Assembly (NCBI RefSeq): GCF_019175385.1
Contig: NC_083345.1
Location: 9,215,205 to 9,279,204 of the forward strand
Length of the DNA stretch: 64,000 bases
Reading direction: 5' to 3'
DNA from: Lycium barbarum
Taxonomy: Eukaryota; Streptophyta; Magnoliopsida; Solanales; Solanaceae
Position numbers and translations under genes: made by a program. This document shows positions 55,564-64,000 of the stretch, in pieces. The notes under the pieces were generated by a model, which saw only the letters and a program-made list of their open reading frames with translations, had not been told where the DNA came from and made no database searches. Position 1 is the stretch's first letter. Every line of letters begins with the position of its first letter.

Positions 55564-57349
55564 CCCCCCCCCCCCCCCTTAAAGTTGGAGCATGGGAATA
55601 AAAAATGCCCAACTTGGAAAGCAAGAAGTCAAACTAAGTTTTGCCGAGAGTTTTGGTAAAAATGTCTGCCAATTGTGAAGATGTTGAAACGTGTGACGGA
55701 GAAATCAAACCTTCATTAATTGCATCACGAACAAAGTGACAATCTACCTCAATGTGCTTTGTTCGTTCATGGAAAATCGGATTTTTTGCGATGTGCAAAG
55801 CGGACTGATTATCACAAAACAATTTGATCACCTTGGGATGTTGTATACCTAAACTCAACAACAGACCTCTCAGCCACTTCAACTCACAAATGACCGCAAC
55901 CATGGACCTATATTCAACCTCTGCAGAAGATCTAGAAACTGTGTGCTGCTTCTTTGTCTTCCAAGAGATGGGAGATGGACCTAGAAATACTAGCCAACCT
56001 GTCAACGAACGACGAGTAAGCGAACAAGCCGCCCAATCAGAATCACACCATCCCTGCAAAGTCAACTCACTGTCGGCACGTAACAAAATACCCTGTCCTG
56101 GTGTGCCTTTCAAATAACGGACCACTCGTAAGACCGCTTCCCAATGTTTAATCCGGGGTTCTTGCATGAATTGAGACAAACTATGAACAGAATATGCCAA
56201 GTCCGGTCAAGTTACCCCCAAATAAATCAAACGCCCGACTAATCTACGGTAGACCTCCGGATCCGACAACAAATCTCCATTTGCAAGGCCAAGTTTATGA
56301 TTTTGCTCAATAGGAAACCTACTTGGCTTTGCACCTAACAATCCTGCTTCAGAGAAAATATCAAGAGTACTTGCGTTGACACAAAAACAACCCTGATGAA
56401 CTACGAGCTACTTCAATACCCAAAAAATATTTAAGAGACCCAAGGTCTTTCATTTTGAAACAATCACTCAAATAGGCTTTGAAAGTTGCAAGTGCAGCGG
56501 AATCATTCCCAGAAATAATAAGATCATCAACATAAACCAAGATATTAATATGAATATTCCCTCTAGTAAATGTAAAAAGAGAATAATCAGAATAAGATTG
56601 AAGGAAACCGTATCCTTTCAAAGCTGTCACCAATTTTGCAAATCAACATCTAGGGGCCTGTTTCAACCCATACAACGATTTGCAAACGACACACCAACGT
56701 AGGATCTGGACTTTCAAACCTGGGAGGGAGCTTCATATACACCTCCTCATCAAGGTCACCATGTAAACATCCATTTGGTGAAGTTCCCAATTTTTGGATG
56801 CTGCAATGGCTAGGAAGGCTCAAATAGTAATCATCTTGGCGACCGGAGCAAAAGTTTCATTGTAGTTAATCCCCGCTTGTTGATGATTTCCCAACACAAC
56901 CAAACGCGATTTGAGCCATTCCACATCTCCATTTGACAAAAACTTGGTCTTGTACATCCACTGATTACCAAGTGCTTTCTTACCCGGAGAAAGATGTTCA
57001 AAAGTCCATGTACCATTGTCTTCCAATGCACGTATCTCTTCTTTCATTGAATGTCTCCAACCTTTGTGTTTCATGGCTTCTTTGAAGGTCTTAGGATCCT
57101 TACCTGAAATAATAGCTGCAAGAAACTTACGATAATTTACAGAAAAATTGTCACAATTAATATAGTGTGCCAAAGGATAGGGAGTACCTGAGGATTGATT
57201 GTTAACAGGAGTTGTAGGGGACGGACTATTAGCAAAAACTGAGTGTGTCACATAATCACGAAGCACAACAGAGTGAAATTTCTCCCGAAAACCACGCCCC
57301 AAGCCACCTTCCACATTCTTGACTGGGGTATGGTGTTGCTGCCCCCCCT

Positions 57350-57580
57350 CGCTGCCAGCGGGCGCTGGGTTCCCAGCGGGCTGTGCAGTGGCTGTTGGCA
57401 GCCGCTCAGCCGCTCAGCCTCGCTGCCAACAGGCGCTGGGTTCCTAGCGGGCTGTGCAGTGGCTGTTGGCAGCCGCTCAGCCTCGCTGCCAGCTGGTGCT
57501 GGGTTCCCAACGGGCTGGACCGTGGCCGCTGGCTGCAGCTCGGCCTGGCTGCCAGCAGACGCTGGTTGGGCAGTGGTTTG
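57350..57580 (-). repeat. GC-rich 63-bp minisatellite in the copia integrase-RT linker
   Basis: Units begin at 57350, 57421, 57484 and 57547 (anchor GCTGCCAGC/GCTGCCAAC). The spacing is 63 bp except the first, which is 71 bp because CGCTCAGC is doubled, causing a frameshift. On the element strand a unit codes for 21 residues of the type GSEAE-PTATAQPA-NPAP. GC content is far above that of the surroundings. Confidence 0.92.
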
Positions 57581-58604
57581 CGGTTGCTTCTCGGCAGCCT
57601 CCGAACTATCAACTTCACCCCCTAATTCATCCCCGTACACCATAAAATCATGATCAACTTCAGCACCCTTATCAAAAAAACTAGACGAAATATTAACATC
57701 TTCCGGACAAGCAAAAGGAAACACATCCTCCACAAACTTTACATCACGAGAGATAAAAAATTCCTTCGTATCAAGATCAAACAACCGCCACCCCTTCTTA
57801 CCAAATGGATATCCCACAAACAAACACTTTCTGCTCCGCCTAGCAAATTTGTCACCCTGAGTTTTTTTATTATGAGCAAAGAACAACACCCAAAAGTACG
57901 AATAGCATCAAAAGAATGAGGTTTATTGAATAAAATTTCAAAAAGTGTTTTATTTTTCAATTTGGGTGTGGGGGTACGATTTATGAGATGAGGTGCAGCA
58001 AGAACATATTCACCCCAGAAAAAAATAGGCAAATTGGCCTGAAATCTGAGAGCCCTCGCAACATTCAACACATGTTTATGTTTCCTCTCTACCCTCCCAT
58101 TCTGTTGCGGAGTACCCACACAAGAGGTTTGAAACAAAATACCAGTGGCGGAAAAATAATCGATCAAACAATTAAATTCTATACCATTATCACTTTGTAC
58201 AACTTTAATTGTTTGATTAAATTATCGATCAACCATAGCAACAAAAGCCATAAACATCGGAAACGCTTCTGTTTTATCAACCAACAAGTAAATCCAAACA
58301 GCTTGGGAAAAATCATCAACAATTGTTAAAAAATAACGAGCTCCACACGACGAAACATGGCGATATGGGCCCCACAAATCACAATGTATTTTCTCAAATA
58401 TTCTAGATGCATTATTATCACTTAAAGGAAATTTGTCTCTAGGATGCTTAGCACGTAAACACACTTCACAATCCTTTGTTAAACTACTCTTATCACTACT
58501 GACATGAGGAAGCAACTTAACTACTCTCTCGGAAGGATGCCCCAATCGTCGATGCCATAATTCCAATGCGGACGTTGCCACGACAGTAGACACATGTTGT
58601 ACCA

Positions 58605-58664
58605 CGTCCGGTTTGCTAAAATAGTATAGTCCATCCGGTTTGCTAAAATAGTATAGTCCGTCCC
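58605..58664 (-). repeat. 30-bp in-frame duplication in copia
   Basis: TCCGGTTTGCTAAAATAGTA-containing units occur twice in tandem, adding ten codons (GLYYFSKPD type) in frame between protease and integrase. Confidence 0.85.
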
Positions 58665-59233
58665 TCCTAACTCCCGTTTCAATCAGCTCCTTCAGTGGGT
58701 CATGAATAGCACATTAAAAGAGACAATAGTATGTAAATTATCAGTAAGTTGGGGGACGGAGAGTAAGTTGCAACGTAAATAAGGCACATAAAGGACATGA
58801 TGTAAGGTGATTTTATCTGACAGTCGAACAGAACCTTCCAAAGAAGCAAGCACCTTTTCACCATTAGGCAAACCAATAGGACAATCAACAGTATGGACAT
58901 CAAACAACCAAGATTTCTCACCGGTAACATAATGAGTAGCACCAGTGTCAATAATCCAAGAAAAAACATCAAACTTACCATTCAAGCGATTTTTGGGAAT
59001 TGTAGCATTACCAAAAAATCCCGTAATAGCCTTCCATTGATCAGAAGTAAAGTGCTGACCGACGACAGCGTTATTTGATGCGCCCTTGAAACGAGTAGGT
59101 GTGATATAGTCCCCGGGTCGGTCTTGAGGACCGAGAAAATAAGGAGAATTAGACTCAATTTTGGGTGGTGGTGGAGGAGGTACGACGTCACCGGCCATGG
59201 AAATTTACGATGAAGAGAAGAAAAAAAATGTGT

Positions 59234-59245
59234 GGCCTGATACCA
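59234..59245 (-). promoter_or_regulatory. Copia primer binding site
   Basis: The minus strand reads TGGTATCAGGCC immediately next to the 5' LTR end (59246). It matches the initiator Met-tRNA site at the first nine bases, with a changed end. Confidence 0.85.
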
Positions 59246-59477
59246 TGTAGAAACTACACAATCTTGACTTATTCCATTCATTTACCAAGAGAGAATATAT
59301 ATAGGATACAATCTTGAACCCTAGTGAAACAAGGAAACTAAGATCCTAGTGAAACAAGGAAACTAACTAATATATGATAATTAGTGAAACAAGGAAACTA
59401 ACTAATATATGGTAATTACTCCTTACAAATATGCTACCAAATAATATCAAATAATATAAAGATATTATACCGCAATA
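59246..59477 (-). mobile_element. Copia 5' LTR (minus orientation)
   Basis: Paired with 55376-55563. It contains three copies of an AGTGAAACAAGGAAACTAA-type repeat where the other LTR has two, explaining most of the length difference. It borders the primer binding site on its inner side and GGCGT on its outer side. Confidence 0.92.
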
Positions 59478-59666
59478 GGCGTTAATGAAAAATTGCATGA
59501 ATGAGTCATTTTGGTAACGGGCGATGACATAAATGAGTCAAACTATTGATGAGTGGCATAAATGAACCATTTAAGATAGTTCGATGGCATAAATGAGCCA
59601 AACTATTGATGAGTGGTATAAATGAGTCATTTTCGATAGTTCGATAGCATATTTGAACCTCAACCG

Positions 59667-60202
59667 TTAATTATTTAAACAATCTGCAAAATAAAGAACA
59701 AGATCATCAAGCTGTTTTTAAACAAGAAGATATGATTAGGGCCATTTCTTATTTTAGGTACAAGAAATAGTACTCGATGAAATAAACAAATGAAAACTTA
59801 CAAAACATGAGCATGATGTTGTGAAGACCTGTAATAGTGTTTGAAGTTCTTTTTGAAGGAAGAAGGCGTAATAATACATAGGTCTCCGAATTTGTCTAGA
59901 AATTCCACTTGAACATTCCAATTGAGGCTTGTTCCGGTTAGGCACTCCAGCCTTCACAAATGTGTACCAATTTAACACATGATGCTGAGATAACACAAAA
60001 AGTGATATTCACCTCATAATGAGCGCGTGAATATTAAGATGAAGAAAAGGACATAAAAGAAGAGAAATGGGTAATGTGCAAAGGAAATGAGAAGGAGAAG
60101 AAGATAAACTGGCACTGCTCATTTTTAAGTATTGGCTAAGCTTTAAATAATTTACAAATCCTATAGTTAAAGCTTAAACGATGGCCTAAACAATGGTTGT
60201 CC
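59667..60202. other. Intergenic, nothing firm
   Basis: AT-rich sequence without a recognised gene or repeat boundary. Confidence 0.55.
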
Positions 60203-61686
60203 TAGGGGTGTTCACGGCTCTGTTTGGTTCACTTTTTGGTCAAAATCAAAACCAAACCAACTTAGTCGGTGTTGGGTTTAATTGATAGGTTGAATGGGAA
60301 ATGGAGGGAAAAGAAGTGGAGGGAAAAATGAGTTGTTCCCTCTTGCTTTATGAAATAAACATTTGTCCCTCATAGGTGGTAGAAAGAAAAGTTCTCTTAC
60401 TTAAAAGTAGAAGCACTCCTTTGTGTTGCTAAAGGGTTAAGAAGAGGGTCTCCCCTTGCGCCATCATCGTCGCTCCGATTCAGATTCGGATTTGGTCAAA
60501 TGATCTGATTTGGACCAAATTTCCTTTAATTTTAATTATTTAATTAATTAATTAAAGATCCTGACCCGCGACCCGACCCGTTTTATTTCTTTCCCGAATT
60601 AATTTAAAACATTTCCCTCCATTTTTTGAACGGAATTTTTCTGAAAGGTTGCAAACTTTTCTGAAAAGTTGCCAACCTTTTCCCAAACAGGCTATATATT
60701 TCTGTTGATCCCCAAAATTTTTCCTTACGAAATTTTCTGATATTCATCTTCTTCTTTCTCTGTACTTCTTAAAAACTCTCGTGTGATATACTACCTTCGA
60801 GTGGTTCGTAGTCACCTGAATTTGATGTACCGCTATTTTGGTGAATAAATCGTTCTATCCTGGGAGGAGAGATTCCAAAACCTCGGGTACATTGAGGGGA
60901 ATAGTTTCCTTAAGGACACTGTGAATTCAGTGGGCTCGATTTGGTTTTCCATATACTGTTCATATTATTTTTCAATTTCTGTTAATTTCGTTTTCTACAG
61001 TTTTGCAGAAACTAGACAGATTCTGTTTTCTGTTTCAGGAATTAGTCTAACTTACTGGTTCAAAGTATTCTTTGCAATACAGATTTAATAACAGTCGGTT
61101 TTCTAAACATTAAAATCAAACCAAATATAATATACATTTATCAGTTTGGTTGTTATCGGTTTTGGTTCGGTTATTTTCAATACATAAATATATACTCTTT
61201 CTTTCTTTCTTTTTTCTACTATTATTTCTTCAATTTAAACAAACAAATAAAGTGACAAAATTTTTATTAGGTAAATGTAACATCGTTATATTAAAATAAA
61301 CTTAGAACAAGTCAAATATATTTAACCATACTGTGTCTTATGATATATTCTATGTAAGTTAGAATACTCAAAAACTAAAAATTCTTGAAACTTTATCTTC
61401 CTATGACACGAGAAATATTGGCTAATCCTTACGGAAGAAAAAGATGATTAAACTTCATGAATTTCATGGTAATTTTGATCTAATTTAATATATCATTTAT
61501 ATATATAATTATAAAAAAATTATGTATATAATTTATCGGTTTGGTTCAGTTTTTTCTTCGATTTTATTTTAATAAAATCAAAATCAACCCAAATATTATC
61601 GTTTTTTAAAATTTAAAACCAAACCAAATCCAAAAAAATGTCGGTTTGGTTCGGATTAGTTTTTAACCAAATCATAAACACCCCTA
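60203..61686. mobile_element. hAT-type MITE split by a solo LTR
   Basis: Ends TAGGGGTGTTCACGG and AACACCCCTA, flanked by GTTGTCC at 60196-60202 and 61687-61693 (GTTGTCCT on both sides if the first T belongs to the duplication). Subterminal AACCAAACC and GGTTTGGTTCGG motifs are inverted. Without the LTR insertion it is about 655 bp. Confidence 0.9.
60270..61093 (+). mobile_element. Solo LTR, 824 bp, perfect 5-bp TSD
   Basis: It starts TGTTGGGTTTAATTG and ends TTTAATAACA, with GTCGG at 60265-60269 and 61094-61098. A TATA-like GCTATATATTTC near 60690 suggests plus orientation. TG...CA ends with a 5-bp duplication and no internal region indicate LTR-LTR recombination. Probably copia, from length and style; the family is unassigned. 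Confidence 0.9.
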
Positions 61687-61786
61687 GTTGTCCTTATTTG
61701 AAGAGGTGGAAGGATGGTCGTACTCATAAATTATTAAACTCTCTAAGGAAAAGGATTCGAATTCAAAACATATGGCTAAAGGAGAT

Positions 61787-62414
61787 TAGGGGTGGGCATG
61801 GTACGGTATATACCGATTATCATACCCAAATCGAAATTATTTATACCGTGGTTTTGGTATTATGGTATTTGATACGATATTTGGTATGCATTTTTAAAAA
61901 TTTTAGTATTTGGTACGGTATTCGATATTTATAAAAAATATACCCAAATACCGAATATCATACTGAAGTATATAGTTACATATACAATTCATATATATTA
62001 GTATTATAATACTAACAAACATATACACTAGTATTAGTAAAAAATTAATTGTTTAGACGTCGAAATTTATCTATTTTGATTGAAATGCCTTTTTTGTGTA
62101 ATTGATTTTCGAAGGGGATTGCTTGTGCTTTCTTTTGAATATTTTTATGTATAAGGTGTTAGTACGATATTATTGATACGTTTCTTGAATAGCTGAGGTC
62201 ATATTTTCTATTATATGAGTATATATAAATCGAAGTCGAACAAATTATGGTTACCGATTTTCATACCACAAAATACCGAAATCGAACTTAAAAATATCGA
62301 ACCATACCGAATTAATTGGGTATGGTGATAATATAGTATATTTAAAAATCGAAAATCGAAATTACCATACCGAAATTTCTAATATCATACCATAACTTAC
62401 CATGCCCACCCCTA
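61787..62414. mobile_element. hAT-type MITE, 628 bp
   Basis: Ends TAGGGGTGGGCATGGTA and CATGCCCACCCCTA. Flanks AAGGAGAT and GAGGAGAC match at 6 of 8. The interior resembles 47661-48280 (GGTATTTGGTAT-type motifs and a shared AT-rich centre), so both are members of one family. Confidence 0.87.
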
Positions 62415-62635
62415 GAGGAGACAGCTTTACCATTTCACGGCACCCTTCCCTCATTAAGTTTTACTTAAGTCATACAATTAGACTTGAATAATTTATCTAA
62501 GAGTGTCTACGATGATAATTAATAATCTGCCTAGCTGGAATCTTCAAAATGCTACTACAAAATATGGCATAAGCTTTTGAACTTCTGTTTTGCAGTATTC
62601 AAATTCCCATCAGAGTATTAATTGACTCAATGGCG

Positions 62636-62771
62636 GTAGGGATCTATTAGCTCAGTTGGTTGGCTACATGAATTTTCACCTTATTAGTGAGGATTCGAAT
62701 CCCCACGTTGTAATCCCTTCCCCATTTTCCCTTTCCCTTCCCCCCATGTAATAATAATTAAAAAAAAAAAA
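62636..62771 (+). mobile_element. tRNA-derived SINE (TS-type) with 12-bp TSD
   Basis: Target duplication GACTCAATGGCG (62624-62635) / GACTCAGTGGCG (62772-62783), 11 of 12 matching. Box A TTAGCTCAGTTGGTTGG, box B GGATTCGAATCCCC, a pyrimidine-rich body and an A-tail. Confidence 0.92.
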
Positions 62772-62783
62772 GACTCAGTGGCG

Positions 62784-63862
62784 TCGTTTGGTATGCGGGA
62801 TGAGATAAACAAGAATATCTTATGAGATTATTTTATTCCACCTTTTATATGAGATAACTAGCAAAAGATTTTGGTTGCACCATCCCTAAACTTTGAAATG
62901 CTGGTCAGTTTGGGAGGATATCCATGGCCTGTTATCACTAAAGATACCTCATTACAACCATAAACTGTAAATACACTTTGGAATGGCTCAAAAGTAGAGG
63001 TTATTTTTTTCGTTTTGTAAACTAAAAGCGGTTGCGACAAACTAAATATGAATTCAAAATTTGTCTTCTTTCCATACGATGTTGACGATATACAAGTGCA
63101 GAACCTTCATTTTCTACTAGAAATGAATGCCTCTCACATCGCAAAATATAACATTCGATAATAACAAGCTATCAGTCGCTACAACACTCTAATTAACTGT
63201 CCTGCTCCTATAAAATCGACAGAAAATCATAAACATCAGAAAATTTACTGCACTTGACAAGGCCAGAAACCAGTAACAGTTGTCCAAATGGGCTTTTGTC
63301 ATGTCATCGGCGAACCAGTTATGCTTTTCTCCTATTGAAATTGTCAAATGTTCAATCACGGTTATAAGGAATGAGCTGAAGAAACTACCAACCCGAATAC
63401 ACTAGTATAAAGGGCTATGCCCAAAGTTCTGATATTTATCGGAACTTCAAAATACTACAATGTTTCTAAAGTCCGCAGCACGAACCCACTGGGCAGAAAC
63501 CAGTGAGGTTCTGTCCCAAATTCAAAAACCTGTTCACATCAAATTCTTACACAAATTAATTCAAACCAACAATTTCTGTATATAAAATCAAAACCCGATA
63601 AGGGCGCAAGTCTAGCAAAATATCAAAGCCCGACGAGGACAGAAAACCAACATCCAAAGCAAAGAAAAACAACAAAAACCAAAGGAAACAATATCCAAAT
63701 CATCCAATAACCAAAAAGAATAAAATGTCTAAACGGGCTTTTGTCATGTCATCGGCGAACCAGTTTTGCTTTTCTCCTATTGAACTTGTCAGATGTTCAA
63801 TCACGGTTATAAGGAATGAGCTAAAGAAATCCCACAAATATCAGAAGTAAAAGCTTTAATCC
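62784..63862 (-). other. Probable 3' flank of the right-edge gene, with a 100-bp direct repeat
   Basis: Sequences at about 63287-63389 and 63731-63832 are near-identical (GGGCTTTTGTCATGTCATCG, then GCGAACCAGTT, and GTTATAAGGAATGAGCT), 443 bp apart. The region is likely 3' UTR or downstream sequence of the minus-strand gene entering at 63865. No other gene is seen. Confidence 0.55.
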
Positions 63863-64000
63863 TCATCTGCTCCTCCATAAGTTCCTCATTTCTTCCTCCA
63901 TCAGTCGAATATGATGCTTAAACGCTTGCTGAACAGGCTGTGGCTGTTGCAGATGTGGTGGCTGATGAAGAGGCTGTTGTGGTGGCTGATGTGGAGGCTG
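63863..64000 (-). CDS. C-terminus of an unidentified Q/P/H-rich protein (partial)
   Basis: On the minus strand a frame enters from the right edge and ends TGA at 63863-63865, giving 46 visible codons. The first roughly 25 residues are Gln/Pro/His-rich (QPPHQPP-type repeats); the last 17 form a charged helix (HHIRLMEEEMRNLWRSR). I do not recognise it. Low-complexity sequence lowers certainty, but the amphipathic end is gene-like. It could be a transcription-factor tail or a transposon gene. Confidence 0.4.
   Translation of the reverse strand, partial: QPPHQPPQQPLHQPPHLQQPQPVQQAFKHHIRLMEEEMRNLWRSR

Larger units (their letters stand above)
55634..59198 (-). pseudogene. Copia polyprotein (protease, integrase, RT, RNase H)
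   Basis: The ATG is at 59196-59198. About 45 gag N-terminal residues run directly into sequence that normally follows the gag zinc knuckle. Protease: DTGATH near 58935. Integrase: the HHCC finger is at about 58560-58450 and core residues are in CDLWGP (58350), SDNG (about 58190) and NGRVERKH (about 58090). A TAA replaces an expected Gln codon at 58222-58224. A repeat-rich linker with a frameshift (57340-57580) precedes RT (about 57100-56360), where the YVDD box lies near 56535. Several stops fall between 56820 and 56630. RNase H is at 56200-55634, ending at a TAG in LADIFTKTLGKT-type sequence. Non-functional. Confidence 0.9.
55376..59477 (-). mobile_element. Ty1/copia retrotransposon, gag-deleted, 4.1 kb
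   Basis: LTRs at 55376-55563 (188 bp) and 59246-59477 (232 bp) are flanked by the 5-bp duplication GGCGT at 55371-55375 and 59478-59482. Coding is on the minus strand in copia order: protease, integrase, RT, RNase H. The LTRs differ by a handful of substitutions plus a roughly 44-bp internal repeat in the right copy. Gag is almost wholly missing. Several stops and frameshifts make it non-autonomous. Confidence 0.95.
55013..59666. mobile_element. MULE-type MITE with perfect 9-bp TSD, split by a copia element
   Basis: The target duplication TTAATTATT is at 55004-55012 and 59667-59675. Ends are CGGAAAAGGCTCA and the inverse of CGGTTGAGGTTCA. Inverted arms hold repeated ATGACTCATTTATG-type and GAACTATC-type motifs. 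Without the copia insertion (including one 5-bp duplication) it would be about 547 bp. No transposase. Confidence 0.88.

Noticed and set aside
57243..57653. Long plus-strand frames over the GC-rich block
   Set aside because: They run antisense to the copia linker minisatellite; high GC simply removes stop codons.

Overview
This is a plant nuclear window, AT-rich and dominated by transposable elements, with three well supported host genes. Solanaceae is my best guess. It rests on repeat types I know from that family (TS-type tRNA SINEs, RTE LINE tails with ACA/CAA ends, hAT and Tourist-like MITEs), not on a search.

Layout. 1-18323 is retrotransposon: a long LTR on the minus strand (1-2840, cut by the window edge), an 11.5 kb decayed Athila-type Ty3/gypsy element (2841-14334, plus strand), and most of a Reina-like chromovirus (14335-18323, minus strand) cut inside its integrase. 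18324-20642 holds a triplicated short repeat, a possible orphan first exon and a hAT MITE with a perfect 8-bp target duplication. 20643-30361 is a three-level nest: Harbinger-like element A contains Harbinger-like element B, which contains a 7.8 kb Mutator-like element (MULE). The MULE has about 168-bp terminal inverted repeats and a perfect 9-bp target duplication. It carries a spliced plant-mobile-domain (PMD) gene facing a spliced MuDR-type transposase gene. Both carry in-frame stops, and the two genes now meet tail to tail where the transposase C-terminus is missing.

30362-37873 holds small elements, the six-coding-exon glycolipid transfer protein gene (33086-34843, plus) and a 1.7 kb foldback element with a 183-bp tandem repeat. 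37874-41619 (minus) is a kinesin closely resembling KIN-10A/PAKRP2, with a mitosis-type MSA-like site upstream. 43870-47428 (minus) is the plastid fibrillin FBN4/PAP6, with an RTE-derived retroposon and a perfect hairpin in intron 1. 47600-53950 contains two diverged copies of one host segment with different insertions: hAT MITEs, a SINE, an RTE LINE fragment, Stowaway-like elements and a 5'-truncated L1 LINE. 55013-59666 is a MULE-type MITE (9-bp TSD) split by a gag-deleted copia element (5-bp TSD). 60203-61686 is a hAT MITE split by a copia-like solo LTR (5-bp TSD). The right end has another hAT MITE, a SINE with a 12-bp TSD, and the C-terminus of a Q/P/H-rich gene that runs off the window.

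The host genes do not form a functional unit: GLTP moves glycolipids between membranes, KIN-10A acts at the cytokinetic phragmoplast and FBN4 acts in plastoglobules. The most distinctive object is the MULE carrying PMD plus transposase, with exact boundaries readable at three nested levels. All identifications come from reading motifs; no database search was possible.
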